In this document: one piece after another, positions 1-9,052 of the stretch
How the letters are laid out: the number at the start of each line of letters is the position of its first letter
How positions within the stretch are numbered: position 1 is the stretch's first letter
NCBI GenBank assembly: GCA_945860385.1
Contig: CAMAQD010000005.1
Span: forward strand, 1-64,000
DNA length: 64,000 nt
Direction of reading: 5' to 3'
From: Flavobacterium psychrophilum
Lineage (GTDB): Bacteria; Bacteroidota; Bacteroidia; Flavobacteriales; Flavobacteriaceae
Notes under the pieces: model-generated
Database searches by the model: none
Told to the model about the DNA's origin: nothing
Seen by the model: only the letters and a program-made list of their open reading frames with translations
Program-made: the position numbers and the translations under genes

Positions 1-93
1 TTTTAGGAAAATGGTTATAATATAAAAGACCATTTAATAATTTGTAAGAAAAAATTAATATATTTGATATGAAAAATAAAGTATGAAGCACGT

Positions 94-129
94 CATACAT
101 ATCTACCCAAATTTGGGTGGCTTTGTATG
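94..129. repeat. Hairpin upstream of the left-end cassette gene
   Basis: An outer CATAC (94-98) pairs with GTATG (125-129), around a perfect inner palindrome ACCCAAATTTGGGT (105-118). The direct repeat GTCATACATAT occurs at 92-102 and again at 135-145, just before the inverted-repeat boundary at 152. This may be the remaining half of a recombination site belonging to a preceding cassette. Confidence 0.6.
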
Positions 130-151
130 GTTTTGTCATACATATATACTA

Positions 152-166
152 GTTAGCAGCAATGTT
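152..166. repeat. Left inverted repeat of cassette-like unit
   Basis: GTTAGCAGCAATGTT at 152-166 is the reverse complement, with one mismatch, of AACACTGCTGCTAAC at 793-807. The pair brackets the small secreted gene at 198-779. The GTTAGCA and TGCTAAC ends resemble the R' and R'' core sites of integron attC sites, although they do not fit the GTTRRRY consensus exactly. Confidence 0.6.
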
Positions 167-197
167 AATAAATCTCAAAAAAAATCAAAATTATCCA

Positions 198-779
198 ATG
201 AAAAATATACTTTCCGCATTATTATTATTTCAATTTTCTCTGTGCTTTTCCCAAATTTATGATGGTGTGATGGTAAGCAATACTAATGATACAACTGTGG
301 TAAAAATTCAGATAAAAGATAATATGGTATTTAAAAATAATAAAATTCTTGCACTCCAAAAAAACATCACAATACTTACAAACAATAATAAAACTTTTGA
401 CCTTTATCCTAAAGATCTAAAGTCATTTAAAATTCGAATGGAAGATAAAGTTATGATATTCGATAGTATGAATGGTACTGAATTCGCCGAAAGACTTTAC
501 GTTAATAAAGCAAAACTATATTTTAAATTGGTGTGGGAAGAAACTATCTTCAGTCCATATTTTAGAATTTATAGGGTTTATATGTTTGTAAAACCAAATG
601 GCGAAATTAAATACCTTGTTCCGAATGGCTTTAGCAGGTTGTTGAGTCAAAAAATAATGCTACAAAATTTCACAGATTGTCCAATAATATTTGAAAAGCT
701 TAGCAAAGATGAACTCAAAATCAGAAATGACGAAAAGCTTATTGAATTCACGAAAGATTATGAAAAAAATTGCTTTTAG
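198..779 (+). CDS. Small secreted hypothetical protein in a cassette-like setting
   Basis: Function not recognised. The ATG at 198 is preferred over the in-frame ATG at 162 because it begins a typical signal peptide (MKNILSALLLFQFSLCFSQ), so the mature protein should be exported. The rest, about 175 residues, is rich in Lys, Asn and Ile with alternating hydrophobic positions that suggest a beta-rich fold, and it has no motif I know. The gene is very AT-rich. It sits alone between an inverted repeat pair (152-166 and 793-807) and is followed by a long palindromic region, so it looks like an inserted cassette rather than part of an operon. That the ORF is real rests on its signal peptide and length. 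Confidence 0.6.
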   Translation: MKNILSALLLFQFSLCFSQIYDGVMVSNTNDTTVVKIQIKDNMVFKNNKILALQKNITILTNNNKTFDLYPKDLKSFKIRMEDKVMIFDSMNGTEFAERLYVNKAKLYFKLVWEETIFSPYFRIYRVYMFVKPNGEIKYLVPNGFSRLLSQKIMLQNFTDCPIIFEKLSKDELKIRNDEKLIEFTKDYEKNCF

Positions 780-792
780 GAAAAGGTAACGA

Positions 793-953
793 AACACTGC
801 TGCTAACAGCGGTTTGAACCAATGGCTTGGGTTGGGTTTTATCAGTTTTCGGGAGTGATTTATTTTCATTCCTTCGGAATGAGGTTTGGTGTTTACAATT
901 TTTCGGTATATTTGTTTCCGTCAGTGTTTGCTCAAGCCACTGGTTCAAGCCGC
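793..953. repeat. attC-like long imperfect palindrome downstream of the cassette gene
   Basis: The stretch begins with AACACTGCTGCTAAC (793-807), the partner of the repeat at 152-166. It continues into a 21-bp arm at 809-829 that pairs with 933-953 with two mismatches. A nested perfect hairpin CATTCC-TTC-GGAATG lies at 867-881, close to the centre. A CGTTA follows the right arm at about 957-962. This folded arrangement with TGCTAAC at one end and CGTTA at the other resembles an integron attC site, but no integrase gene is present. The rest of the gene-free stretch up to 1104 shows nothing I can name. Confidence 0.5.
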
Positions 954-1104
954 GACACGTTAAAAATTCAAAAAGGTGGTTTATGGCTACTCGCCATTAC
1001 TGGATTAATAAAACCTCCAAGTCAGCTAAAATGAAATCCACCCGAGAACTATTCAAAACCAACCCTTCCCTATTGGCTGAACCAGAAGTAACTCAATTTT
1101 CGAA

Positions 1105-1458
1105 TTAAATCTCTTTACTCATTCGCTCCATCGACATTTTGTAAATCAGTGCAAAAGTACCGTCTTTCATAAATTCGTTGAGCTTTGGCTTAAATTCATC
1201 GGCCATTTCAGTTATGGCAATCATCTTTTTGTTATTTTCCTGATCTTCGGGAGCCATTTTTTGGACTTTAATAACTTCTATGAATTTGTCCATCCATTTT
1301 TCGTGGAGGAGCATAAATTCCTGTTGCTCGTCGGTTAATTTTCTAATTTCCGTTTCATCCAAGTGAGCGCCAAAACTAGCCTGACTCATTAATGTTGTGC
1401 CCGCAGTTAAACCGAGGAATTTAAAAAAATTTCTTCTAGAGGATTTTGAATCTAACAT
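1105..1458 (-). CDS. Tat-exported small protein of unknown function
   Basis: The N-terminus has a clear twin-arginine signal (SSRRNFFKFLGL, RR at residues 8-9), followed by a hydrophobic stretch and a likely cleavage region near residue 31. The mature part, about 85 residues, is highly charged and probably all alpha-helical, with no cysteine or obvious cofactor motif. A Tat signal implies folding in the cytoplasm before export, although short Tat proteins of this kind in flavobacteria can also travel with a redox partner; no partner is adjacent here. A tatA gene lies in the same window at 21301-21480. I do not recognise the family. Confidence 0.75.
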   Translation of the reverse strand: MLDSKSSRRNFFKFLGLTAGTTLMSQASFGAHLDETEIRKLTDEQQEFMLLHEKWMDKFIEVIKVQKMAPEDQENNKKMIAITEMADEFKPKLNEFMKDGTFALIYKMSMERMSKEI

Positions 1459-1534
1459 AGGATTGGGTTGTTATTACATTAAACGAAAGATAAAGATAAC
1501 CGATTTCTTTGAGAAAAGAATCAAAGTTGTATTT

Positions 1535-2296
1535 TTATAAAAACGCATTCCACAAGAAAAGATTTTTTTGTCTTAAATTCTCCTCTTTATCATCTCCATA
1601 GCTGAACCATTCTTTGGTTTTTTCTTCCATTTCCTTCTTTAAACCTAATAAATCATAGGTTTTTTTGGCTGTGATGGGTTTTATTTCGGAAGCTTTAGTC
1701 ATCGTCAAATCTACTTTGGTGGCTACATATGAAGTGTATAATCTGGGAATTGAAAGCCCCAAAATCAAACCAGGCAATCCGTGAATAGAACAAGGACCTC
1801 CAGTAATGGTGATTTCATCAGTGTAAAAAGCAAATATATAAACATCATCCATTATTTTGCCAACGGCTTTTCGGCAATTATAACCTGCTATTTCTCTGTT
1901 TTCGTTTGTAATTTTCCATTCAATATTTTGGATGCTGTCCGATATGACAAAATTAGTTCCTACTATTTGTTTTTGCATCATCATTTTTTTGGCTTCAAAA
2001 TCAAAATACCAAGTATTTTCTTCATCAACGTCTTTTTGATATTTTGGAATTCTTGTTTTTGGACTCCATCGATCAAATTTGAAGATGCTTTTGTTGTCTG
2101 CAAAAGTATAGTTGTAATACGATATTTTTAGGTCGGAAAGGTTGTCTTTCATCATCTCATCCCAACTATCATTGCTCATTGTTTTTTTTAAATTCGTATT
2201 TACTTCATATTCAACTACCGCTTTTTCTATAAATTGCTGCGCTGTTGCTGTAGTTGCAAAAATTAGTGTTGTGAGAATAAAAAGTATTGATTTCAT
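1535..2296 (-). CDS. GLPGLI family protein
   Basis: This secreted protein of 253 residues has a signal peptide (residues 1-19) and carries the family-naming motif in CSIHGLPGLILGL near residue 170. GLPGLI proteins are restricted to Bacteroidota and are typically encoded next to outer-membrane beta-barrel proteins; their biochemical role is not established. Here the gene starts 27 bp after the stop of the large barrel gene upstream (2324-5107) on the same strand, so the two are almost certainly cotranscribed and probably act together at the cell surface. Confidence 0.92.
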   Translation of the reverse strand: MKSILFILTTLIFATTATAQQFIEKAVVEYEVNTNLKKTMSNDSWDEMMKDNLSDLKISYYNYTFADNKSIFKFDRWSPKTRIPKYQKDVDEENTWYFDFEAKKMMMQKQIVGTNFVISDSIQNIEWKITNENREIAGYNCRKAVGKIMDDVYIFAFYTDEITITGGPCSIHGLPGLILGLSIPRLYTSYVATKVDLTMTKASEIKPITAKKTYDLLGLKKEMEEKTKEWFSYGDDKEENLRQKNLFLWNAFL

Positions 2297-2323
2297 ATAT
2301 GTAAATTTAGTGCGAGCGCGAAT

Positions 2324-5107
2324 TTATTTGTTTGTTTTTTCGCCTTTGTTTTTAAAATTCCAAGTTAAACCTATCATAGCATATCTTTTGAGTCTATCAT
2401 TTTGTTCCTCTGTAATGGAGTTTTCATAAGCATATCTTCGGATACCAATATTTTGATTTAAAATATCATTCACCATTATATAAGCTGTAAACTCATCATT
2501 TTTGAAAGTGCGTTGTAGCCTAGCATTCCACAATTGATTAGTGAGATTATCCTGAAAATCGACAGTTTTTTGTCGCGTAAACAAATTGTAATCGGTAGAT
2601 AGTTTCCATTTTTCTCTGTAATAAACCCCAATATCCAATCCTAAATTATTGGTGTTAAAGGATTTTATTTCATCGTTTTGTGAAGTAGCATTTCTGCTAT
2701 TTGAAAAATTATTGCTCAAACTAATATCATATTTCTTTGCTTTGGATTTATTTAAATACACAGAAAATCCTGAATTTAAAGTTTTAGAATCGTTAGTACT
2801 TAAATTGATGCTATTTACAGATTTATTGTAGTTTATATTTGGATTAAGACTCACTTGTAAATCGAGTTTCTTTAGCTTAAAACCATATCCTATATACAAA
2901 TTGACAGAATAATTACCATTCGTGTTTATGGGTTTGGTAATGGTCAGGGCACTTTCTGGATCTATTACTCTGCTGTAAGAAATCAAATTAGAAGTCGTTC
3001 TGTATGATAAACTTTGATAAAAATGCGATTCTGTCAAAATGCTATACGTGCTGTTAAATAGATTAAAACTGTTGGTAAAAGATTGCTTTAAATCTGGATT
3101 CCCTAAAGTTTGATTAAAAAAGTCCTGATTGTCTCTCAAAGGCTGCAACTGATTGAGTGTCGGCTGTTTTGTAGCTCCTTGATAATTGATACGCAAATTG
3201 CTGTTGCTTTTGTACTTATAAGTGAAATTCGCAGTCGGAAAAAAATTGGTGTAATTGCGTTTGTATTCTTTGTTTAAAGTTTGATCTTCCAAATCAAACG
3301 AAGTAAATCCAACACCGGTTCCAAAGTTATAATTGATTTTTTTGGAATTATAACTCAATTTAATGTTGGGCTTGTTGGTTATTATAGTCTGGTTGAACTG
3401 GTTTGACAAAGAATTTACAAGCACATCATATTCTCCTGTAAGATCAGAATAATTATAGGTCAAATAATCGCTTTCGCCTTTGTTTTGAGTAACTTGATAG
3501 GCAAATTGTATTGCAAATTTCTTAGCAATAGGTTCTGTATAAGTAGCGTTTACAGATAAATTTTGATTTGTTTTCTGGTCAATTTTGTTTTGATCCAAAT
3601 CGATTCTATTGGAAAAAACACCATTTTCATAGCTTTCGTTAGAAGACTTTAAAAAATTATTTGCATCCGAACTCAGGGTGTTTCCACTAGCGTTTACAGA
3701 AAATGTACGACGAGGTTTGGCGAATTTATGTTTATATAAAATACTGGCCGATAGAGACGTTTTGTAGGAATCTGTTGTAAATGTTTTTAGCTGTTTGTTT
3801 TTTAACAATCCATCATTTCCGGTAGTGTTTCCGGATGTAAATTCATTACTTTCCGTATCATAAAAATTAGTTTTGGCGGTAATTCGTAAACTGTTTAGAG
3901 TATCTAATTTTATATCGTAAATAGCATTCAATTTAAAATTACTCCTATTCACATTGCTTACTTTAGAAGTGTTTTCGATTAATTGGGTCTCTCCTACTGG
4001 TGTTTGTGTTTTTCGACTATTGTTGTTTGTATATATTTGCTTATTAAAATTTGGTGTTAAATTCAATGTTTGTTTATCGTTCCACTTGTTGCTGTACTGC
4101 AATCCGGCATTGGTGTTTTTGATAAATCCATTTTGAGTATCAACATTAGGTTCTTCATCATTATTGCCACCCGTCCATTCATAATCTACATTGCCATCAT
4201 CATCCATACTCATACTTACATTATTATCACGCCCTCCAAATCTATCATTATCTTGCCAACTCAATCCATCTTGACCGGTATTACCATTCAATAAAAACGC
4301 AGATATTTTTCGTTTTCCTTTAAAACTGCTAAACATAAGATTACTATTGTATCTGGAATCAGAACCAGCAAGTGGCTCACCAGCACCATCTATTTTACCA
4401 AAATACCCTTTCTTTTTGTCTTCTTTTAATTTTAGATTAATGGTTTTTTTTGTTTCGCCATCATCAATTCCTGTAAACTCGGCTTGGTCGCTTTTCTTAT
4501 CGAAAACCTGGACTTCTTTTACGGCATCTGCTCGCAAATTTTTCACTGCCATTCCCGGATCATCTCCAAAAAATTCTTCGCCATCGACCAATACTTTTTG
4601 TACCGTTTCACCCATAGCTTTTATAACACCATTTTTATCTACTTGTATTCCAGGGAGTTTTTTTAGTAATTCTTCAACGTTTGCATTCGCACTAACAACA
4701 AAATCACTGGCTCTGTAACTTGTCGTATCTCCTTTGATTCTAATAGAACCCGTTTTTATAATTACTTCTCTTAGCGCATTAATTTTGCTTACCAACGCTA
4801 TTGTTCCTAAGTTTTTTGTAGTTTCACTTACGGTTATATCCTCTAAATAATCGGCATATTGCCTATGGGAAGTCATCACAATATAGTTTCCAGCTTTTAT
4901 ATTTTTAAGGTCGAAGTTTCCCTTTTTATCCGATCGGGTAAACGCATATAAAATAGAATCTTTGGGTGTTAGCAAGGCAACAACCGAATTGTACACTGGA
5001 GTTTTTTCGCTACTATCCGTTAGAAGACCAGAAATGGTGGTTTTTTGTGAAAAAGCAGCAAAAGAAATGAACAACAAAATGACAAGTGTTACTGTGTTTT
5101 TTGGCAT
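2324..5107 (-). CDS. Outer-membrane beta-barrel protein, TonB-receptor-like
   Basis: The 927-residue protein has a signal peptide (1-20), then a carboxypeptidase-regulatory-like beta-sandwich (about 22-110, with GNFDLKNIKAGNYIV), a plug-like region (about 130-215, with LLKKLPGIQVDKNGVIKAMG and VLVDGEEFFGDDPGMA), and a long C-terminal barrel ending in an aromatic-containing strand (MIGLTWNFKNKG). This fits the outer membrane protein beta-barrel family related to TonB-dependent receptors. No TonB box was identified. The substrate is unknown. It leads a two-gene operon with the GLPGLI gene downstream. The 227 bp upstream are AT-rich with no promoter I would call. Confidence 0.9.
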   Translation of the reverse strand: MPKNTVTLVILLFISFAAFSQKTTISGLLTDSSEKTPVYNSVVALLTPKDSILYAFTRSDKKGNFDLKNIKAGNYIVMTSHRQYADYLEDITVSETTKNLGTIALVSKINALREVIIKTGSIRIKGDTTSYRASDFVVSANANVEELLKKLPGIQVDKNGVIKAMGETVQKVLVDGEEFFGDDPGMAVKNLRADAVKEVQVFDKKSDQAEFTGIDDGETKKTINLKLKEDKKKGYFGKIDGAGEPLAGSDSRYNSNLMFSSFKGKRKISAFLLNGNTGQDGLSWQDNDRFGGRDNNVSMSMDDDGNVDYEWTGGNNDEEPNVDTQNGFIKNTNAGLQYSNKWNDKQTLNLTPNFNKQIYTNNNSRKTQTPVGETQLIENTSKVSNVNRSNFKLNAIYDIKLDTLNSLRITAKTNFYDTESNEFTSGNTTGNDGLLKNKQLKTFTTDSYKTSLSASILYKHKFAKPRRTFSVNASGNTLSSDANNFLKSSNESYENGVFSNRIDLDQNKIDQKTNQNLSVNATYTEPIAKKFAIQFAYQVTQNKGESDYLTYNYSDLTGEYDVLVNSLSNQFNQTIITNKPNIKLSYNSKKINYNFGTGVGFTSFDLEDQTLNKEYKRNYTNFFPTANFTYKYKSNSNLRINYQGATKQPTLNQLQPLRDNQDFFNQTLGNPDLKQSFTNSFNLFNSTYSILTESHFYQSLSYRTTSNLISYSRVIDPESALTITKPINTNGNYSVNLYIGYGFKLKKLDLQVSLNPNINYNKSVNSINLSTNDSKTLNSGFSVYLNKSKAKKYDISLSNNFSNSRNATSQNDEIKSFNTNNLGLDIGVYYREKWKLSTDYNLFTRQKTVDFQDNLTNQLWNARLQRTFKNDEFTAYIMVNDILNQNIGIRRYAYENSITEEQNDRLKRYAMIGLTWNFKNKGEKTNK

Positions 5108-5334
5108 AAATAGTTTTAATTTATTGGCGTTTCTAATTCAAGCTTGCGAAAAGACTTAAATCTTTGAAATAAAATTAACTTGAAATAGAAAATTGTAAGA
5201 AAAAAAACGAAAGTAGTATTGTTTTTACAACTTTTTTAAAGTTTTAATATTAAATTAACTATAAAAATATTCGTGCAAAAATTAAAAACTCTGGAAGGAA
5301 AATTCCAAAGCAGGAAAAACGACTTTCAAATTAT

Positions 5335-6372
5335 TTATTTACAGTGAATTAAAAGCTTCACAATAGATTCTGGAGAAATGGTTCGCATAGCATCTTCGTA
5401 ACCTTCTATGATTTTATTCCCATAAACTGAAGTGGGTAATTTCGGAAACAAATTTCTATCGGAAACCAAAGCGTTTTCTAAAGGTTGATTGAACGGCAGA
5501 AATCCCGTAAAAGGATGCGTTGCTCCCCAAAGTGTAATGACTTTTACGCCCAACATTGCCGCAATATGAGCATTTCCGGAATCCATTGAAAGCATCACAT
5601 CGAGATTAGAAATCAGTTGCAATTCCTGTTGAAACTTAAATTGACCGGCAATAACAACTACGTTTTCTTTGTCATTTGAAAGTGAATCCAACTGTTCGAT
5701 TTCCTTTTTCCCGCCACCAAAAAGTAGAATTTTATAAGTTTTATTTTCAGCTAATTGATTGATTACTTCCTGCATTAAATCCAACGGATAGACCTTGGAA
5801 TTGTATTGAGCAAAAGGTGCAATTCCAATCAGTTTTTGATTATTTTCTCCAATTAATTGAATTATTTCCGTGTCTAAAACTGCCTTTTCTGGAAATGTTG
5901 GACTCGATAAATCTACTTTAAAACCCAATTCTTCAAACACTTTTGCGTGTCTTTCGAACATTGATGTTAAAGGTTTAAAGATTTTGTTTTCAGAACGTAT
6001 TAAAGCGGCTTTTTCGGCTCTTGCTTTATCAACAAAAGCAGTTTTTTTTCCACTCAGGGCAAAAAGTGTTCGAACGACTTTGGAACGCAAAACGTTGTGT
6101 AAATCGGCAAAAGCGTCAATGTGTAAGGTTTTCAAATCCTGAAACAATCGCAACAAACCCATAAATCCTTTATGACGTTTTTTTTCATCAAAAGCAAAGA
6201 AAGCAACATTGGAAATTCCCTCAAAAAAAGGTTTGAAAAACGGACGGGAAATTACGGTGATTTTTGTTTCAGGATTTTGTAGGATAAAAGCCCTTACAAC
6301 AGGAACCGTCATAGCGACATCTCCCATTGCGGAAAGTCTCATGACGGCTATATGTTTTATTTTTTTTGACAA
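5335..6372 (-). CDS. Glycosyltransferase family 9 (heptosyltransferase-like)
   Basis: A 345-residue GT-B enzyme of the ADP-heptose:LPS heptosyltransferase family. The N-terminus KHIAVMRLSAMGDVAMTVPV is the family's typical first beta-strand and loop, and the C-terminal nucleotide-sugar region contains SMDSGNAHIAAMLGVKVITLWGAT. In Gram-negative bacteria these enzymes add heptose to the LPS inner core at the inner membrane; the exact sugar in flavobacteria is not certain. The DUF4254 gene lies upstream on the same strand, a pairing that is frequent in Bacteroidota, but a strong hairpin (6391-6450) separates the two. Confidence 0.9.
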   Translation of the reverse strand: MSKKIKHIAVMRLSAMGDVAMTVPVVRAFILQNPETKITVISRPFFKPFFEGISNVAFFAFDEKKRHKGFMGLLRLFQDLKTLHIDAFADLHNVLRSKVVRTLFALSGKKTAFVDKARAEKAALIRSENKIFKPLTSMFERHAKVFEELGFKVDLSSPTFPEKAVLDTEIIQLIGENNQKLIGIAPFAQYNSKVYPLDLMQEVINQLAENKTYKILLFGGGKKEIEQLDSLSNDKENVVVIAGQFKFQQELQLISNLDVMLSMDSGNAHIAAMLGVKVITLWGATHPFTGFLPFNQPLENALVSDRNLFPKLPTSVYGNKIIEGYEDAMRTISPESIVKLLIHCK

Positions 6373-6390
6373 TTAATAAATTGTATAAAA

Positions 6391-6450
6391 AACCATTAAG
6401 AGATTAAGGCTCATTAAGTTGTACTTAATTTTCTTAATCCCTTAATGGTT
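6391..6450 (-). terminator. Large hairpin between DUF4254 and GT9 genes
   Basis: The arms AACCATTAAG (6391-6400) plus GATTAAG (6402-6408) pair with CTTAATC (6433-6439) plus CTTAATGGTT (6441-6450), interrupted by a single A/C mismatch. The loop itself holds a further ATTAAG/CTTAAT pair (6413-6418 and 6424-6429). On the minus strand the stem runs into a short T tract. It may terminate transcription of the DUF4254 gene partially, or process the mRNA between the two genes. Confidence 0.6.
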
Positions 6451-6464
6451 TAAAATAGTGTTTC

Positions 6465-7070
6465 TTATTTTTTATTCTGATACAAAACCGGATTCAAATC
6501 ATCGTCGTTGTACATTTTCATTTGTTTGTACACTTTCATGAATTTATCGCCATTTTCGATGTCGGTTAACAAATCATCTATTGCTGTGGACAAATCGGTT
6601 CTTTGCTCTAATAAAATATTTAATTTGGCCTGACATTTGTCTCTGTGATCTTGCGAAGCTTCTTCACGAGTGGCTTCTTCTTGCATATGATAAATTTTCA
6701 AAGCTAAAATAGACAATCTGTCAAATGCCCAAGCTGGACTTTCAGAATTGATTTTAGCATCAATTTTCACAGTTACATGAGCGTATTTTTGCAGAAAATA
6801 ACCGTCAATATATTCTACCATATCTGTGCGTTCTTGATTCGAAGCGTCAATTCTTCTTTTTAAAGTCAAAGCTGCAACCGGGTCAATATTAGGATCACGA
6901 ATAATATCTTCGAAATGCCATTGTACAGTGTCAATCCAATTTTTTAAATATAATAAATGCTCTATTTTTTCCTTTGGAAATGGATTATTAATAGGTTGGT
7001 CAACATTATCAAATTGATGATAATCGCGAATACTTTGTTCGAAAACGGAATAAGCTAATTTTGAAAACAT
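6465..7070 (-). CDS. DUF4254 domain-containing protein
   Basis: The 201-residue soluble, helical protein matches my recollection of DUF4254 across its length (conserved stretches YHQFDNVDQPINNPFP and LKNWIDTVQWHFEDIIRDP). Its function is not established. It is often encoded beside heptosyltransferase-like GT9 genes in Bacteroidota, as here, which suggests a link to lipopolysaccharide assembly. A -7 box TATCTTTG on the minus strand at 7099-7092 lies about 20 bp upstream of the ATG. Confidence 0.85.
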   Translation of the reverse strand: MFSKLAYSVFEQSIRDYHQFDNVDQPINNPFPKEKIEHLLYLKNWIDTVQWHFEDIIRDPNIDPVAALTLKRRIDASNQERTDMVEYIDGYFLQKYAHVTVKIDAKINSESPAWAFDRLSILALKIYHMQEEATREEASQDHRDKCQAKLNILLEQRTDLSTAIDDLLTDIENGDKFMKVYKQMKMYNDDDLNPVLYQNKK

Positions 7071-7091
7071 ATCTTTTATATTTTATAAATA

Positions 7092-7099
7092 CAAAGATA
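7092..7099 (-). promoter_or_regulatory. Bacteroidota -7 promoter box for the DUF4254 gene
   Basis: The minus strand reads TATCTTTG, a full match to TAnnTTTG, about 20 bp before the DUF4254 start codon. No clear -33 TTG was seen at the right distance. Confidence 0.55.
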
Positions 7100-7195
7100 C
7101 TTTTTATACTTTTATGGTCTATAAAAAACATAAGAAGTTTAGCGGGTTTTTTGCGAAATTCCTAAATTTTAATTTATAAATTTTAACTTATCATT

Positions 7196-7849
7196 ATGCA
7201 AACACATTATCTATCCGAAGACAATAGTATTCTGAATCATTTTTTGGGCCAAATCAGGAACGTGAATGTTCAACACGACAGCATGCGTTTTCGTAGAAAT
7301 ATCGAACGCATTGGCGAAGTAATGGCTTATGAATTGAGCAAAGATTTGCATTATAGAAATATCGAAATTCAAACCCCTCTTGGCATCAAAAAAACTACCG
7401 AAATTGAAGACCAACTGGTTTTATGCTCTATTCTTCGTGCGGGTTTACCGCTTCATTTGGGCTTTTTAAATTATTTTGACAATGCCGAAAATGGTTTCGT
7501 TTCTGCCTACAGACATCATCCTAACAACGATGAGTTTTTCGATATTTTAGTCGAATATCAAGCCGTTCCCAATATTGAAAATAAGACTTTACTGTTAATC
7601 GATCCAATGCTTGCCACAGGACAATCGATGGTGGCTGTTTTTAATAAATTAATGGAAAAAGGATTGCCAAAAGAAATTCACATCGCCGTAATTATTGCTG
7701 CTCCAGAAGGAATTGCCTATCTTGAAAAACATTTGCCAGATTCCTGTCATCTTTGGGTTGCTACTTTGGACGAAAAACTAAACGACAAAAAATATATTGT
7801 TCCAGGAATTGGCGATGCTGGTGATTTGGCTTACGGTAACAAATTATAA
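7196..7849 (+). CDS. upp: Uracil phosphoribosyltransferase
   Basis: The enzyme converts uracil and PRPP to UMP in cytoplasmic pyrimidine salvage. The 217-residue protein shows the type I phosphoribosyltransferase PRPP-binding motif LLIDPMLATGQSM (about residues 134-146) and the C-terminal uracil-binding region IVPGIGDAGDLAYGNKL, which matches the GDxGDR-type loop of Upp with Ala-Tyr replacing the usual basic residue. The length is normal. Its 3' end overlaps the convergent DUF6427 gene by 6 bp, so there is no room for a dedicated terminator. Confidence 0.95.
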   Translation: MQTHYLSEDNSILNHFLGQIRNVNVQHDSMRFRRNIERIGEVMAYELSKDLHYRNIEIQTPLGIKKTTEIEDQLVLCSILRAGLPLHLGFLNYFDNAENGFVSAYRHHPNNDEFFDILVEYQAVPNIENKTLLLIDPMLATGQSMVAVFNKLMEKGLPKEIHIAVIIAAPEGIAYLEKHLPDSCHLWVATLDEKLNDKKYIVPGIGDAGDLAYGNKL

Positions 7850-8773
7850 TTGGGAGAAAAACACAAACAAACTACAAAGAATAAGCACGCCTAAAACCAA
7901 TTCTTGTTTCAGTTGCAATTGCTTTACTTCGATGTGGCTTGTTGCCATAATAGACAATGGTGCAATTGTGTAAATCAATAAATCATTGCTTTTGTTCGAT
8001 GAAATTGCAAAAATCACCAATGCAATAAAAAAAGAAGTAATAATTTTTTTAAAAGACGAGTGCAACAATAATGGCTTGCTTGAAAGCGATACAAACATAG
8101 AAATTACAAAAAACAAAGCGACTGTCAAATAGATCGAAAAGGCTACGTTCTCATATGTATTGGTAAAATAATCGATATTGAAGTTGAGAACTGCGTTTTC
8201 AGTAATGTATCCTAAAATATCTTTGCTAAAAATTAAGGATACACCTAGTGAAATAATTCCTACTGCAAAAAAAGCGATAAATGGCAAAACCCAGTTTCTA
8301 AAATCTCTCGCAACGTGAAAAATGATAGATATAAAAACTAATATGAGATAAAGAATACTCCAAAAATGAAACAAGGTTGCTACAAAAATCCATAATGAAG
8401 CATCAAATATTTTTTCTTTCGAGGCTTTTAGAGATTGCAACGAAATCAATCTTCTCAGCGCTAATAAAATAAAGAAATTAGATAAAATTAAATTCGTGTT
8501 ACTAAAAACCGAAGGGAAAAAAAGCAAAAATAAAAAATAGAAAAATATTGTGTAGCTACTGTCTTTGCTCATTCCGTTTTTCTTAGCAACAAAATTTGTA
8601 ATAAAAATGGAACCCAACAAAATAAAGAATAAACCTCCTTTTTTTAGTATTGAAACAACCGAATTTGTCCAAGATAAATCTTGAAAAAGGGAGATAAAAA
8701 AGAAAACCAGTATCAAAAATACAACTAAAAATAAATTTATTGGTGTAGATTTTCTAAAAACACTTGTTATCAT
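7844..8773 (-). CDS. DUF6427 family polytopic membrane protein
   Basis: This 309-residue protein is almost entirely hydrophobic, with roughly nine or ten predicted membrane segments separated by short charged loops (for example residues 40-60, 80-100, 125-150, 160-185 and 205-230). The family assignment is from memory of flavobacterial proteins that start MITSVFRKSTPINL and lie between upp and purD, the same neighbourhood as here. Function unknown; the layout resembles O-antigen-polymerase-like or EpsG-like membrane enzymes, but no signature supports that. The start codon lies 49 bp from the divergent DUF6341 gene. Confidence 0.75.
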   Translation of the reverse strand: MITSVFRKSTPINLFLVVFLILVFFFISLFQDLSWTNSVVSILKKGGLFFILLGSIFITNFVAKKNGMSKDSSYTIFFYFLFLLFFPSVFSNTNLILSNFFILLALRRLISLQSLKASKEKIFDASLWIFVATLFHFWSILYLILVFISIIFHVARDFRNWVLPFIAFFAVGIISLGVSLIFSKDILGYITENAVLNFNIDYFTNTYENVAFSIYLTVALFFVISMFVSLSSKPLLLHSSFKKIITSFFIALVIFAISSNKSNDLLIYTIAPLSIMATSHIEVKQLQLKQELVLGVLILCSLFVFFSQL

Positions 8774-8793
8774 AAGGATATTTTATACTTTTG
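8764..8793 (+). promoter_or_regulatory. Promoter of the DUF6341 gene
   Basis: A -33 TTG at 8764-8766 and a -7 box TACTTTTG at 8786-8793, spaced 19 bp, match the Bacteroidota pattern TTG-N17-23-TAnnTTTG. The -33 element lies inside the first codons of the divergent DUF6427 gene. Confidence 0.6.
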
Positions 8794-8821
8794 TGACTGT
8801 AAATATAATACTTGTACAACG

Positions 8822-9052
8822 ATGAAAGCATTTTTTGAAGGAATTCAATGGTTATTTGAAAACATTTTATTCATACTACATAATTTTCTAAGAGAATTAG
8901 AACTTAATCACTGGTTTTTAGCGAACATCATCAACTGGGGTTTTATGATAATCTGTGCGGTTGCCATCGTATATTGGTGTAAACAATTGAATTTACACGA
9001 AAATAACGGTGAAGAAAACCAAGATACAACGGCTCATTCTTTCTTAAAGTAA
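8822..9052 (+). CDS. DUF6341 family small membrane protein
   Basis: A 76-residue protein with an amphipathic N-terminus, one transmembrane helix (about residues 38-57, IINWGFMIICAVAIVYWC) and a polar, acidic C-terminal tail. I recall it as DUF6341, a short flavobacterial family found between DUF6427 and purD; its function is unknown. Conserved position next to the polytopic DUF6427 protein suggests the two may associate in the membrane, which is inference. Its last 9 bp overlap the convergent purD gene. Confidence 0.8.
   Translation: MKAFFEGIQWLFENILFILHNFLRELELNHWFLANIINWGFMIICAVAIVYWCKQLNLHENNGEENQDTTAHSFLK

Noticed and set aside
822..1108. Two overlapping plus-strand ORFs (70 and 93 aa) after the cassette gene
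   Set aside because: They lie in the palindromic repeat region, lack a start context and have no recognisable protein features.
4347..4718. 123-aa plus-strand ORF inside the outer-membrane barrel gene
   Set aside because: It is antisense to a clearly coding region, with a Ser/Phe-rich composition typical of a shadow frame.
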